NCBI GenBank assembly: GCA_017437065.1
Contig: JAFSBX010000070.1
Span: forward strand, 1 to 64,000
From: Lachnospiraceae bacterium
GTDB taxonomy: Bacteria > Bacillota > Clostridia > Lachnospirales > Lachnospiraceae
DNA length: 64,000 nucleotides
Reading direction: 5' to 3'
Shown here in pieces: positions 33,679 to 43,398 of the stretch. Position numbers and translations under genes: made by a program. The notes under the pieces are model-generated. The model did no database searches and had not been told where the DNA came from. It was given only the letters and a program-made list of their open reading frames with translations. Numbering within the stretch: the first letter of the stretch is position 1; each line of letters begins with the position of its first letter.

Positions 33679-35790
33679 ATGAGTGAAGTTTTGAACGTAG
33701 AAGAAATTTTTGCCAAAAACGTGTTTACACTCGGAAAAATGAAAGAGCGTTTACCGAAAAACGTATTTAAAGAAGTAAAAAGAGTTATGGAGCAGGGTGG
33801 AGAGCTTTCTTTAACATCTGCTGACGTAGTTGCAAAAGCTATGAAGGACTGGGCAGTGGAAAATGGTGCTACACATTATACACACTGGTTTCAGCCATTA
33901 ACAGGTATTACTGCCGAGAAGCATGATTCCTTCGTAAGTCATCCCGATGAAGAAGGCAGAATGCTTATGGAGTTTTCCGGAAAAGAGTTAATTAAGGGTG
34001 AACCGGATGCGTCCTCATTTCCTTCAGGTGGTCTTCGTGCCACTTTTGAGGCAAGAGGATATACGGCATGGGATATCACATCACCGGCATTCCTGAAAGA
34101 AGCTGCAACAGGAGTAATTTTATGTATTCCGACAGCATTTTGTTCTTACAAAGGTGAAGCACTGGATAAGAAAACACCGCTTCTTCGTTCTATGGAAGCA
34201 ATCAGCGAACAGGCACTCAGAATTGTACATTTATTTGGTAATACAGGAGCAACCAGAGTTATACCTTCTGTTGGAGCAGAACAGGAATATTTCCTGGTTG
34301 ACAGTGAAAAGGCATTAAAGAGAGACGATTTGATTTTTGCAGGACGTACTTTATTTGGAGCACCGGCACCAAAAGGTCAGGAACTGGAAGACCATTATTT
34401 TGGTGTTATCCGTGAACGTATCGGTGCATACATGAAAGATTTAAATGAAGAATTGTGGAAATTGGGTGTAACAGCAAAAACACAGCACAATGAGGCAGCT
34501 CCGGCACAGCATGAGCTGGCACCGATTTATGAAACAGCCAATATTGCAGTTGACCATAACCAGTTAATTATGGAAACCATGAAGAGAGTAGCAGGACATC
34601 ATGGTATGCGTTGCCTGCTTCATGAGAAACCGTTTGCAGGTGTAACAGGATCCGGTAAGCATGATAACTGGTCTTTGACAACGGATAATGGGGTTAATCT
34701 TTTAGATCCGGGCGATACACCGAATGAAAATATTCAGTTTTTACTTGTGCTTGCCTGCATTATGAAAGCGGTAGATACTCATGCGGATTTACTTCGCCAG
34801 AGTGCATCCGATCCGGGAAATGACCACAGACTTGGAGCATGTGAAGCACCGCCGGCTATTATTTCCATTTTCCTTGGAGAGCAGCTGGAGGACGTTGTAA
34901 AACAGTTGGTAGAGACAGGTGAAGCAAACAACTTAATCGAGGGTGGAACATTACAGACAGGTGTTTCCACGCTTCCTGATTTCCAGAAGGATGCTACCGA
35001 CAGAAACAGAACATCACCATTTGCATTTACCGGTAATAAGTTCGAGTTCCGTATGGTTGGTTCTTCCGATTCTGTTGCAAGCCCGAATACGACTTTGAAT
35101 TCTATTGTTGCGGAAGCATTTTGTGAAGCTGCGGATGTATTGGAAAAAGCCGATGACTTTGATATGGCAGTACATGATCTGATTAAAGAATACATGACAA
35201 AGCACCAGAGAATTATTTTCAATGGTGACGGATATTCCGAGGAATGGGTGAGAGAGGCAGCAAGAAGAGGTTTACCGAATATTTCATCCATGGTGGAAGC
35301 TGCAGGCACGATTACAACAGATAAGGCTGTAAAATTGTTTGAAAGATTTGGTATTTTTACCAGAGCAGAGTTAGAATCCAGAGAAGAGATTTTGTATGAA
35401 AATTATGCAAAGACAATTAATATTGAAGCGTTGACTATGATCGAGATGTCTTCCAAGCAGATTATTCCTGCTGTTGTAAAATATACAAAAGAGCTGGCAG
35501 ATACGGTAAATTCCGTGAAGTCAGCAGGAGCAGATGCATCGGTTTACGAGAGCCTGTTAAAGGATATATGTGCCAAGTTAGCAAGAATGCAGAAAGCATT
35601 AGAAGACTTGAAGGAAGTAGAAAATACAGCAACTTCTATGAAGGAAGGAAAAGAGCAGGCTTATTTCTACCGTGAAAAGGTAATGGCTGCTATGGAAGCA
35701 CTTCGTATACCGGCGGATGAACTGGAAATGGTTGTTGATAAAAAGGTATGGCCATTCCCGACGTATGGTGATTTATTGTTTGAAGTTTAA
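33679..35790 (+). CDS. glnN: Glutamine synthetase type III, 703 aa
   Basis: ATP-dependent ligation of ammonia to glutamate. The length of about 700 residues and sequence blocks such as [49 protein letters not shown] and [18 protein letters not shown] mark GSIII, common in anaerobic Clostridia and Bacteroides, rather than the shorter GSI. It has its own promoter and a strong terminator. The start ATG 33679 follows AGAAAGGAAA. Confidence 0.95.
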   Translation: MSEVLNVEEIFAKNVFTLGKMKERLPKNVFKEVKRVMEQGGELSLTSADVVAKAMKDWAVENGATHYTHWFQPLTGITAEKHDSFVSHPDEEGRMLMEFSGKELIKGEPDASSFPSGGLRATFEARGYTAWDITSPAFLKEAATGVILCIPTAFCSYKGEALDKKTPLLRSMEAISEQALRIVHLFGNTGATRVIPSVGAEQEYFLVDSEKALKRDDLIFAGRTLFGAPAPKGQELEDHYFGVIRERIGAYMKDLNEELWKLGVTAKTQHNEAAPAQHELAPIYETANIAVDHNQLIMETMKRVAGHHGMRCLLHEKPFAGVTGSGKHDNWSLTTDNGVNLLDPGDTPNENIQFLLVLACIMKAVDTHADLLRQSASDPGNDHRLGACEAPPAIISIFLGEQLEDVVKQLVETGEANNLIEGGTLQTGVSTLPDFQKDATDRNRTSPFAFTGNKFEFRMVGSSDSVASPNTTLNSIVAEAFCEAADVLEKADDFDMAVHDLIKEYMTKHQRIIFNGDGYSEEWVREAARRGLPNISSMVEAAGTITTDKAVKLFERFGIFTRAELESREEILYENYAKTINIEALTMIEMSSKQIIPAVVKYTKELADTVNSVKSAGADASVYESLLKDICAKLARMQKALEDLKEVENTATSMKEGKEQAYFYREKVMAAMEALRIPADELEMVVDKKVWPFPTYGDLLFEV

Positions 35791-35796
35791 AAAAGT

Positions 35797-35873
35797 GAGG
35801 CTGTTGTTATATAGGCTTATATATATTACATATCATGATATTATATATCATGGAATACAACAGCCTCGTTTTC
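35797..35873 (+). terminator. Terminator after glnN
   Basis: GAGGCTGTTGT (35797-35807) pairs perfectly with ACAACAGCCTC (35857-35867), with a long AT-rich inner region that can extend the stem, then GTTTTC. Confidence 0.75.
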
Positions 35874-35956
35874 ATATAATGAAGAAGTGGGAATTGTCAG
35901 AAAAATATACGTAAAACAAACAAATTGAAAAACTTTAAAAAAATGAAAAAAAGTAC

Positions 35957-35985
35957 TTGTCAAAATGAAAATCATGGGGTATACT
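35957..35985 (+). promoter_or_regulatory. Promoter of the tRNA-Gln gene
   Basis: TTGTCA (35957-35962), 17-base spacer, TATACT (35980-35985), preceded by A-rich tracts that could act as an UP element; the tRNA begins 20 bases later. Confidence 0.7.
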
Positions 35986-36005
35986 TACGAAGTAAGGTTG
36001 ATTGA

Positions 36006-36077
36006 TGGGCTATCGCCAAACGGTAAGGCAACGGACTCTGACTCCGTCATCTCAAGGTTCGAATCCTTGTAGCCCAG
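36006..36077 (+). tRNA. tRNA-Gln, anticodon CTG
   Basis: A 72-base cloverleaf: acceptor TGGGCTA/TAGCCCA, D arm TCGCC...GGCA, anticodon stem ACGGA/TCCGT with loop CTCTGAC (anticodon CTG, reading CAG), and T arm CAAGG-TTCGAAT-CCTTG. The discriminator base is G and CCA is not encoded (CTA follows). It is a solitary tRNA with its own promoter and terminator. Confidence 0.93.
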
Positions 36078-36085
36078 CTAAGATA

Positions 36086-36116
36086 ACTCGGTAGATTGTT
36101 TCTACCGAGTTTTTTG
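36086..36116 (+). terminator. Terminator of the tRNA gene
   Basis: ACTCGGTAGA pairs perfectly with TCTACCGAGT (36101-36110) around a 5-base loop, followed by six T. Confidence 0.92.
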
Positions 36117-36149
36117 TTGTCCGGAAATATATCGTATGACTATTAGTCC

Positions 36150-36178
36150 TTGAGGTTAGCTTAGCTTTCCGTTATAAT
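36150..36178 (+). promoter_or_regulatory. Promoter of the acyl-ACP thioesterase gene
   Basis: TTGAGG (36150-36155), 17-base spacer, TATAAT (36173-36178), 35 bases before the start codon. Confidence 0.65.
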
Positions 36179-36212
36179 ATTGTTTGTGCGTTAATAAAGA
36201 AAGGAAAAACTT

Positions 36213-36932
36213 ATGTACAGTTATGATGACAGAGTCCGTTTTAGTGAAGCGGATAAAGACGGATACCTACGATTAGAAGGTATTTTGGATTATTTTCAGG
36301 ATTGTTCAACCTTTCAGTCGGAAGATTTGGATATAGGAATGGAATATTTAAACAATCTCCATTTGGTATGGGTACTTTCTTCATGGCAGATTGTGGTGAA
36401 ACGTTACCCGAAGTTGGGAGAACGAATCAAAATTGGAACAATTCCATATGAAATCAAGGGTTGTTTTGGACATCGTAACTACATGCTGTTTGATGAAAAA
36501 GGCGAACGGATTGCCTGTGCAAATGCACTTTGGACTCTTCTTGATACAAGAAAAATGAGTCCTACAAAGCCTACACAACTGATGCTGGAAAAATATCCGA
36601 TAGAAGAAAAAATTGAAATGGATTATGCGCCGAGGAAAATCATTGTACCTGAGGCAAATATGCCCTTCATGGAAGAAAAAGAAGCAATTAAAATAAAAAA
36701 ATATCATCTGGATTGCAATAATCATGTAAATAATGGGCAGTATGTAAGAATAGCGATGGATTTTTTGAAGGAAGATATAAAAATAGTACAGATGCGGGCA
36801 GAATATAAAAAGCAGGCACACTTAAATGATGTGATTGTTCCGTTGGTTTTAGTGAATGAAAATATTTCTACCGTTTTATTGAATGATACGAATGGCGAAA
36901 CATATGCAAGTGTGGAATTTACAGTAAAATAG
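36213..36932 (+). CDS. Acyl-ACP thioesterase, 239 aa
   Basis: Hotdog-fold thioesterase of the FatA/FatB-like family that frees fatty acids from acyl carrier protein. Two hotdog repeats are visible: the N-terminal one begins YDDRVRFSEADKDGYLRLE, and the C-terminal one contains YHLDCNNHVNNGQYVRIAMD, whose Asn and His are the likely catalytic residues. There is no signal peptide, so it is cytoplasmic. It forms a single-gene unit between the tRNA and cvfB. Confidence 0.88.
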   Translation: MYSYDDRVRFSEADKDGYLRLEGILDYFQDCSTFQSEDLDIGMEYLNNLHLVWVLSSWQIVVKRYPKLGERIKIGTIPYEIKGCFGHRNYMLFDEKGERIACANALWTLLDTRKMSPTKPTQLMLEKYPIEEKIEMDYAPRKIIVPEANMPFMEEKEAIKIKKYHLDCNNHVNNGQYVRIAMDFLKEDIKIVQMRAEYKKQAHLNDVIVPLVLVNENISTVLLNDTNGETYASVEFTVK

Positions 36933-37093
36933 TGGACAGTGTAGATGCGAGGGTAAGGGTTTACCGGAGCAGATTTTAGTATACATTTTAGTAGTTTTTT
37001 TATTCAAGTTATGGTAAGTTAGAAACGTATGGAAGTATATAGAAAATTTATTTGTAGTAATTGTAATAATTAGTAGTCAGAGGAAGGTAAAAA

Positions 37094-37936
37094 ATGATTC
37101 GTTTAGGCGAGGTACAACAGTTAAAAGTAGTAAAAAGAGTGGATTTTGGAATATATCTTGCAGATCCGCAGGAGAGTTCGGTGGACGAGAAAGTGTTGCT
37201 GCCGATAAAACAGGTGCCGGAAGGTACACAAATAGGTGATTTCATTGAAATTTTTGCGTATAAAGACTCTAAAGACAGGTTAATAGCTACCACCAGAACG
37301 CCGAAGCTGACACTCGGTCAGGTAGGGGAACTTACCGTTGCACAGGTTGGAAAATTTGGAGCATTTTTAGATTGGGGGCTTGAAAAAGAGCTGTTACTTC
37401 CGTTTAAAGAGCAGACTAAAAGGGTAAGAGAAGGCGAAACAGTTCTTGTTACTGTTTATATTGATAAAAGCAGCAGACTTTGCGCTACCATGAATGTATA
37501 CAAGTATCTGGAGCAGGACAGCCCTTATAATAAAGAAGATAAGGTGTCCGGGCGTGTGTATCAGATTAGTGAGGAGTTTGGAGCATTCGTTGCGGTGGAC
37601 AACCGTTATTCCGGTCTGATTCCGAAAAAAGAAATGTATGGTGATATAAAAATCGGTGATCAGATTCAGGCGAGAGTTACCGCTGTCAAGGAAGACGGAA
37701 AGCTGGATTTGAGCATCCGGGAAAAAGCTTATATACAAATGAGTCTGGATGCAGACAAAGTGATGGAAATTATAGAAAGCTTTGACGGTGTTCTTCCTTT
37801 CAATGATAAAGCCAGACCGGAAACGATTAAAAGAGAAACCGGCATGAGTAAAAATGAATTTAAAAGAGCGGTTGGAAATCTTTTAAAGGCAGGAAGAATT
37901 GAAATTAAAGAGAATTGTATCCGTAAGATAAAGTAA
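37094..37936 (+). CDS. cvfB: CvfB-like S1 RNA-binding protein, 280 aa
   Basis: RNA-binding protein with tandem S1-type OB folds and a C-terminal winged helix, the CvfB/YitL architecture linked to virulence-factor expression in Staphylococcus. S1-like segments appear at about 1-65, 70-135 (VAQVGKFGAFLDWGLEKELL) and 145-215 (YQISEEFGAFVAVDNRYSGL); the winged helix (KRETGMSKNEFKRAVGNLLK) is at about 245-275. ATG 37094 follows an AGAGGAAGG site. Role in this organism unknown. Confidence 0.88.
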   Translation: MIRLGEVQQLKVVKRVDFGIYLADPQESSVDEKVLLPIKQVPEGTQIGDFIEIFAYKDSKDRLIATTRTPKLTLGQVGELTVAQVGKFGAFLDWGLEKELLLPFKEQTKRVREGETVLVTVYIDKSSRLCATMNVYKYLEQDSPYNKEDKVSGRVYQISEEFGAFVAVDNRYSGLIPKKEMYGDIKIGDQIQARVTAVKEDGKLDLSIREKAYIQMSLDADKVMEIIESFDGVLPFNDKARPETIKRETGMSKNEFKRAVGNLLKAGRIEIKENCIRKIK

Positions 37937-37989
37937 TGTCTTGTTTTGCAGACACGGAAATTATTTTGAATGATAGGAAGGAAGAAGAT

Positions 37990-38223
37990 ATGAAGTTACA
38001 GCATGTTACGGATATTGAAGGATTTGTAAATGTAATACGGGATTGTAAAGGGAAGGTTGAACTTGTGACGGGTGAAGGTGACAGGTTGAATCTGAAATCC
38101 AGATTGTGTCAGTATGTAGCATTTGATAAGCTTTTTTCGGATGAAAATATCGGAGAATTGGAAGTGATTGCAGCAGAGCCGGAGGATGTTATAAGCATTG
38201 TGGATTTTTTGATGGAAAGATAA
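37990..38223 (+). CDS. Hypothetical small protein, 77 aa
   Basis: A small acidic alpha/beta protein (MKLQHVTDIEGFVNVIRDCK at the N terminus, PEDVISIVDFLMER at the end). I recognise no named domain. The coding case is good: an AGGAAGG Shine-Dalgarno 8 bases before ATG 37990 and tight packing between cvfB and the CPBP gene (17 bases). ATG 37936 overlaps the cvfB stop but has a poorer ribosome site. Confidence 0.75.
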   Translation: MKLQHVTDIEGFVNVIRDCKGKVELVTGEGDRLNLKSRLCQYVAFDKLFSDENIGELEVIAAEPEDVISIVDFLMER

Positions 38224-38240
38224 AGCATGGGGAGTTTGGC

Positions 38241-39164
38241 ATGAGCAGTAAAAAAGTAAATTGGTTTTATTTGACGATAGTGCTATTGCATATTGGGGTA
38301 GTTACAGGGTTAAATCTTTATACTTATTATGTGGGGTATTTGAATATACCCATAGTTCTTAATTTATTAATGAGTCAGGGAATTATTTTAATACCTGCGC
38401 TATTGTTTGCACTATTTTCGAAAGAAAAACTGAATGATTTGCTTGGATTTCATAAAATCAAAATATCATCGGTTTTCATGATTATTTTGTTTACTTACTT
38501 AATGATGCCGATGACTACTGTTATTAATGCAATTTCCATGTTGTTTGTGGATAATACGGTGATGCAGATGAGTGGATCGGTCTTGGCAATGCCGATGCCG
38601 GTAATGCTTCTTACGATGGGAGTGTTAGGACCGCTTAGTGAAGAAATTGTGTGCAGAGGAATTGTGTTTAATGGGTATAAACGAAGCGGAAATGCATTTC
38701 GGGCGATTTTGTTTTCAGCGCTGTTATTCGGGTTGATGCATATGAATTTCAATCAGGCAGCATATGCCATTTTCCTCGGAATTGTTATGGCGGTTTTGGT
38801 GGAAGCGACTGGAAGTATTTGGAGTTCGGTTGTATTTCATATGACAGTAAATATACAAAATGTGCTTCTTATGTTTGTGTCGGATAGTATGTATTCTGAT
38901 GAATATATGCAGGAGGCGCAGACTTTAACGGGAAATACGGAATCGATGCTTGCGGTCATTGGTATATATAGCGTTATCGCAGCAGTTACGACTTCCATTG
39001 CTGTATGTGTTCTCGTGTGGATTGCGAAAAATGAGAAACGTGATATACACTTAAAACAAATATGGACAGAGCGAAAAGAGAATCGGGGAAATATGGTAAC
39101 AGTTCCACTGCTTTTGGGAATTGTACTGTCGGTGGCGTATATGATTTTGGACGTTATACTATAA
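38241..39164 (+). CDS. CPBP-family (CAAX-like) intramembrane metalloprotease, 307 aa
   Basis: About eight membrane helices with the ABI/CPBP motifs: EEIVCRG (motif 1, glutamates and arginine), FGLMHMNFNQ (motif 2 His) and SSVVFHMTVN (motif 3 His). Bacterial members process membrane substrates or give immunity to bacteriocins; none of these roles is specified here. No bacteriocin genes are adjacent. The start at ATG 38241 follows GGGGAG. Confidence 0.88.
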   Translation: MSSKKVNWFYLTIVLLHIGVVTGLNLYTYYVGYLNIPIVLNLLMSQGIILIPALLFALFSKEKLNDLLGFHKIKISSVFMIILFTYLMMPMTTVINAISMLFVDNTVMQMSGSVLAMPMPVMLLTMGVLGPLSEEIVCRGIVFNGYKRSGNAFRAILFSALLFGLMHMNFNQAAYAIFLGIVMAVLVEATGSIWSSVVFHMTVNIQNVLLMFVSDSMYSDEYMQEAQTLTGNTESMLAVIGIYSVIAAVTTSIAVCVLVWIAKNEKRDIHLKQIWTERKENRGNMVTVPLLLGIVLSVAYMILDVIL

Positions 39165-39182
39165 GCCATAAAAGGAAATAAA

Positions 39183-39213
39183 AAAGTACCATCGGCATCG
39201 GCTGATGGTACTT
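39183..39213 (-). terminator. Terminator of the yjfB-like gene, possibly bidirectional
   Basis: AAGTACCATC pairs with GATGGTACTT around a loop of 10 bases. On the minus strand the stem is followed by a T-rich tract; on the + strand the tail (CTTCTCT) is weak. It lies between two converging genes. Confidence 0.75.
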
Positions 39214-39248
39214 CTCTATGTGTGCCTTGCGACGCACGTCGGATTGTA

Positions 39249-39440
39249 CTAAACACGAATATCAATATTGGAACCGACTGCCGGATTTACGGATAATTCC
39301 ATTGCGGATGCATCAATCATTTCTACCATGCCCGCACTTAAAGCTTCGACAGTGTCCATTGATTTGCTCAGCATTGCAACACCGAAATCGTTCATTACCT
39401 GAGCCTGACTTAAACTAACTGAAAGTCCTGCAATATCCAT
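39249..39440 (-). CDS. yjfB: YjfB-family putative motility protein, 63 aa
   Basis: Small protein with the YjfB family pattern MDIAGLSVSLSQAQVMNDFG, then a helix and a C-terminal SVNPAVGSNIDIRV. The family is confined to motile Firmicutes and co-occurs with flagellar genes; the molecular role is unknown. The in-frame ATG at 39455 is rejected because GGAGGGG sits between it and ATG 39440. Single-gene unit with its own promoter and terminator. Confidence 0.82.
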   Translation of the reverse strand: MDIAGLSVSLSQAQVMNDFGVAMLSKSMDTVEALSAGMVEMIDASAMELSVNPAVGSNIDIRV

Positions 39441-39495
39441 AAGTAACCCCTCCATTCATTCTGGTGAAAATTAAGTTTGTTACATACATATTTTT

Positions 39496-39524
39496 ATTGT
39501 AGCATAATTTATGAAAAATGTCAG
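39496..39524 (-). promoter_or_regulatory. Promoter of the yjfB-like gene
   Basis: Minus strand: CTGACA (39524-39519), 17-base spacer, TACAAT (39501-39496). It fits the housekeeping sigma better than the flagellar sigma-28 consensus. Confidence 0.5.
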
Positions 39525-39564
39525 CGAAGAAAGTAATATTTTGATGAAAAAGGAAGTATAGTGA

Positions 39565-41337
39565 ATGAATTATGTAAAAAATGACAGACAAAAGAAAAGA
39601 GATATTATATTCTGGACGGGATTGTTTTTTGGTTTTTTATTTCTTGTCTGGAAAAGTAAATATGGAACGGGTGCTTATGATGAACCATTTTATCTGACGA
39701 TGCCTCACCGTATCGTAAATGGTGAAGGAATGTTTTCGGAGGAGTGGAATTTTGGGCAGTTTAGTGCTTTTTTACTGTTGCCTGTTATGAAAATATATTT
39801 GTTAATAGCAGGAGATACGGAAGGAATTATATTGCATTTTAGATATATTTACATTGGGTTCCAGTTGCTTTGTACGGTAGCGGTTTATATGAAACTGAGG
39901 AAGCAGGAATTGTCATGGGCAGCGGCATGGTTGTTTTTGCTGTTTTGTCCTTATGATATTATGGCGGTGGCATATAATACGATGGGAGTTGCCTTTATGG
40001 TGTTAACCGGAATTCTATTGGCTAATGCAAAGGAAAATGATAAAAAGACATGGTTTCTGACCGGAATTATTTTTGCTGCGGCAGTATTGTGCAGTCCGTT
40101 TTTGGTACTTTTGTATGGGTTGTATACAGTGCTGGTTTTTGTGGCAAAATGGTATGGCAGTAAGAAAAAAGAAGAATTTCGGAAAAACAAGTATTTGCTG
40201 TCGGAAAAGAATTTCAGTTTGCCGGCATGGATTATGGTTACGGCAGGAGCAGCGGTGTTAGCTGTTTTGTTTGGTATTACGGTGATTTCGGGAAGCAGTA
40301 TCAGTGAACTGCTTGAGAATATTCCTCTTTTGATGAATGACCCTGAACATACAAGCCGGTCATTGTTTATGATAGTCAAAGTATATCTGATGTCTTTCCT
40401 GAATGTATACGGGTGGTTTGTGCCGGTATGGGCAGTGTTGCTTTTTATGGCGTATTTTTTCAGAAAAGATAAAAATAAGAGAAGAATTTGTTTTGTACTG
40501 CTGAATCTTTCGGTAATACTCAGTATTTTGGGTTTTCTGCCCTCAATTCAGAACAGTTATAATTTTATTATGGTTCCGATTGCTGTTTCAGGTCTGGGAG
40601 CTTATATTATGACAGAGGAAAAGGAAAAGAGAAGTTTTTGGTTTTTGTATATATTTGGTCTGCTATATACTTTTATGGCAAATTATGCTTCTAATCAGGG
40701 AATGCATGCGATTTCCATGGCGATGATTCCGACAGATGTGGCGGCGGTGCTTTTTATCGGGAAATTTTTAGAACAGGAGAAGGAAACGGATAGAAAAATC
40801 GAGACGGAAAGCATTGCGAAGACAAATCTTGGAGTACTGACTGTGATTTCCGTAATCTTATTGTTGGCAACCCAGTTGCAGGTGCAGGTTTATACAAAAG
40901 CTGTTCATGCTTTTTGGGAAGAACCGGTTTGGAAGCTGGATACCGTTATTATGGAGGGGCCTTTAAAAGGGACGGTTACAACGAAGGAAAAAGCAGATGA
41001 ATACCAAGGGAAGCTGGAGGATATTAAGAAACACCTGAAAAAGGAAGGTCCGGTTCTTTTTGCAACAAAAGATACATGGTGTTATTTATATGCGGATACG
41101 GAATATGGTACTTTTTCTTCTTATTTATCAGGTGGATTATTGCAGTCGGCAGAACGATGGGAAGTGTACTTTGAGGCTAATCCGGAGAAAAAACCGTATT
41201 ATATATATGTGTTGAAAGAGAGCGGTTCGGAATGGGAAGCGTCCATATACGAAGATGTAGAAAAGTATGGTTACAGGATAGAAGAGTCGGAGAGTGCGTA
41301 TCATTTATATAAAGAGTCGTATAAAGGAACAGAGTAA
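39565..41337 (+). CDS. GT-C-like integral membrane protein, possible lipid-linked glycosyltransferase, 590 aa
   Basis: About ten to twelve membrane segments, followed by a soluble C-terminal domain of about 130 residues. The first extracytoplasmic loop carries an acidic pair (GAYDEPFY, D39-E40), the arrangement of the GT-C/ArnT-PMT family catalytic loop. This points to transfer of a sugar from a polyprenyl phosphate donor outside the membrane, but overall similarity is not strong enough for me to name a subfamily. No flippase or donor synthase is adjacent. ATG 39565 follows AAAAGGAAG. A terminator overlaps its stop codon. Confidence 0.6.
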   Translation: MNYVKNDRQKKRDIIFWTGLFFGFLFLVWKSKYGTGAYDEPFYLTMPHRIVNGEGMFSEEWNFGQFSAFLLLPVMKIYLLIAGDTEGIILHFRYIYIGFQLLCTVAVYMKLRKQELSWAAAWLFLLFCPYDIMAVAYNTMGVAFMVLTGILLANAKENDKKTWFLTGIIFAAAVLCSPFLVLLYGLYTVLVFVAKWYGSKKKEEFRKNKYLLSEKNFSLPAWIMVTAGAAVLAVLFGITVISGSSISELLENIPLLMNDPEHTSRSLFMIVKVYLMSFLNVYGWFVPVWAVLLFMAYFFRKDKNKRRICFVLLNLSVILSILGFLPSIQNSYNFIMVPIAVSGLGAYIMTEEKEKRSFWFLYIFGLLYTFMANYASNQGMHAISMAMIPTDVAAVLFIGKFLEQEKETDRKIETESIAKTNLGVLTVISVILLLATQLQVQVYTKAVHAFWEEPVWKLDTVIMEGPLKGTVTTKEKADEYQGKLEDIKKHLKKEGPVLFATKDTWCYLYADTEYGTFSSYLSGGLLQSAERWEVYFEANPEKKPYYIYVLKESGSEWEASIYEDVEKYGYRIEESESAYHLYKESYKGTE

Positions 41338-41354
41338 TTTCTGTTCCTTTTTTA
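41323..41354 (+). terminator. Terminator overlapping the end of the GT-C-like gene
   Basis: AAAGGAACAGA pairs with TCTGTTCCTTT around a loop containing the stop codon, followed by a T run. The left arm is coding sequence. Confidence 0.85.
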
Positions 41355-41548
41355 AATTGTGAAGTTTGCATAGAGTAAAAAAAAGACTTGAACTGCAAAA
41401 AAACATTAAAATTGCATAAAAATATAATTCTTTTTTGTTGTATTTTATGTACTTTTGAATTAAAATAAAATCTAAGGATAAAAATCATGTTTTTCGTAAT
41501 TTAAAAATATTGTATAAATTGCCTATATAATAAAGGAGCGGGGTTAAT

Positions 41549-42634
41549 ATGATATCAAATCAGATACTGCAGAATACGATTGAAGGATTGAAAGCAATTG
41601 CACGAGTGGAACTTTGTGTAATTGATGTGGACGGGAAAGAAGTGGCTTCCACAGCGAATATGGAGGAATGCAGAAAACCTGCATTGGAATTTGCATCTTC
41701 GCCGGCAGACTCACAGGAAATTCAGGGCTATCAGTATTTCAAAATATTTGATGAACAGCAGTTGGAGTATATTATGGTTGCCGGAGGAGCAGGAGAAGAT
41801 GTTTATATGGTGGGCAAAATGGTTGCTTTCCAGATACAGAGTCTTCTTGTAGCTTATAAAGAGCGTTTTGATAAAGATAATTTTATTAAAAACCTGTTGC
41901 TTGACAACCTGCTTTTAGTAGATATTTACAGCAGAGCTAAAAAATTGCATATTCAGACAGATGTAAGACGAGTAGCAATGATTGTGGAATCAGATAACGG
42001 TAAGGATAATAATGCACTTGAAATTGTACGAGCAAATTATGGCAGCAATAGTAAAGATTTCATTACCGCTGTTGATGAAAATAATGTTATAGTAGTAAAG
42101 GATCTTTCCGAAGGGGACAGCGGCAAGGATATTGACAGGGCAGCAAAAGCAATAGAAATGGTTCTGGCAAATGAGGGAATCAAGAATATACATATTGCTT
42201 ATGGAACTGTGGTAAATGAATTAAAGGAAGTCAGTCGTTCCTATAAGGAAGCAAAAATGGCTTTGGATGTAGGGAAGATTTTCTTTGATGAAAGGGATAT
42301 TATTGCTTACAGTGAGCTGGGAATCGGGCGTTTGATTTATCAGCTTCCGATACCACTCTGTAAAATGTTCATTAAAGAAATTTTTGGTGGAAAGAGTCCG
42401 GACGAATTTGATGAAGAAACTTTGATAACAATTAATAAATTTTTTGAGAACAGTCTGAACGTGTCTGAAACATCAAGGCAGCTATTTATACATAGAAATA
42501 CGCTTGTATATCGCCTTGATAAATTGCAGAAAAGTACAGGTCTGGATTTGCGTGTGTTTGAAGATGCCATAACTTTTAAAATTGCACTTATGGTTGTGAA
42601 ATACATGAAATATATGGAATCGTTTGAATATTAG
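41549..42634 (+). CDS. CdaR/PucR-type transcriptional regulator, 361 aa
   Basis: The C-terminal HTH_30 domain (about 300-355, SETSRQLFIHRNTLVYRLDKLQKSTGLDLR) is typical of the CdaR (sugar diacid) and PucR regulators. The middle region (about 135-250) resembles the GGDEF-like domain found in this family. The N-terminal 110 residues resemble a small ligand-sensing domain (LCVIDVDGKEVASTANM). Effector unknown. It ends only 20 bases before ftsE, so it could be co-transcribed with division genes, which is unusual. A TATAAT at 41526-41531 may be its -10. Confidence 0.82.
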   Translation: MISNQILQNTIEGLKAIARVELCVIDVDGKEVASTANMEECRKPALEFASSPADSQEIQGYQYFKIFDEQQLEYIMVAGGAGEDVYMVGKMVAFQIQSLLVAYKERFDKDNFIKNLLLDNLLLVDIYSRAKKLHIQTDVRRVAMIVESDNGKDNNALEIVRANYGSNSKDFITAVDENNVIVVKDLSEGDSGKDIDRAAKAIEMVLANEGIKNIHIAYGTVVNELKEVSRSYKEAKMALDVGKIFFDERDIIAYSELGIGRLIYQLPIPLCKMFIKEIFGGKSPDEFDEETLITINKFFENSLNVSETSRQLFIHRNTLVYRLDKLQKSTGLDLRVFEDAITFKIALMVVKYMKYMESFEY

Positions 42635-42654
42635 AATACTTAGAGGTGAATGAA

Positions 42655-43398
42655 GTGCAAATTGGTAAGAAAAGAAACAGAATGACAATGGATGTTTCAT
42701 CGAATGAGATTATTACAATTGAAAACGTAAGTAAAGCTTATTCCACCGGAGCGCCGGCTTTAAATGGGATAACCCTTCATATAGACAGAGGAGAATTTGT
42801 GTTTATCGTAGGTGACAGCGGTTCGGGGAAATCGACTCTGATTAAGCTGTTGCTTCGTGAGCTTACGCCTACAGAAGGCAATATTCGCGTAATGGGCTAT
42901 GATTTGAACAGAATACGCCATGGAAAGATACCGAAATTTAGAAGAAATCTGGGAATCGTATTTCAGGATTTCCGTTTGTTAAAAGACCGTAATGTATATG
43001 AGAATGTGGCATTTGCTCAGAGAATTGTAGAAACACCTACAAGAGAGATGAAGAAAAATGTACCTTCCATTTTATCTACTGTAGGACTCGCCGGTAAGTA
43101 TAAAGCAAAACCGAAGCAGCTTTCCGGTGGTGAACAGCAGAGAGTTGCGCTTGCAAGAGCATTGGTAAATAAGCCTTCCATTCTTTTGGCGGATGAACCG
43201 ACAGGTAATCTGGATCCTAAAAACTCATGGGAAATCATGAAACTGTTAGAGCAGATAAACGAAGCAGGTACGACAGTAATTGTAGTTACCCATAACAGGG
43301 AAATTGTAAATGCAATGCAGAAGCGCGTTGTTACCATGAAAAAGGGTGTTATTGTAAGCGACGAAGAAAAAGGTGGATATATTGATGAAGAAGATTAA
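42655..43398 (+). CDS. ftsE: Cell division ATP-binding protein FtsE, 247 aa
   Basis: ABC ATPase that with FtsX controls septal peptidoglycan hydrolases. Walker A is GDSGSGKSTLIK, the signature LSGGEQQRVALARAL, Walker B ILLADEPTGNLDP and the H-loop VVTHNRE. The start is uncertain: GTG 42655 fits the AGAGGTG at 42641-42647; ATG 42682 would remove a basic nine-residue tail; GTG 42646 overlaps the ribosome site. The gene overlaps ftsX by 14 bases. Confidence 0.93.
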   Translation: MQIGKKRNRMTMDVSSNEIITIENVSKAYSTGAPALNGITLHIDRGEFVFIVGDSGSGKSTLIKLLLRELTPTEGNIRVMGYDLNRIRHGKIPKFRRNLGIVFQDFRLLKDRNVYENVAFAQRIVETPTREMKKNVPSILSTVGLAGKYKAKPKQLSGGEQQRVALARALVNKPSILLADEPTGNLDPKNSWEIMKLLEQINEAGTTVIVVTHNREIVNAMQKRVVTMKKGVIVSDEEKGGYIDEED

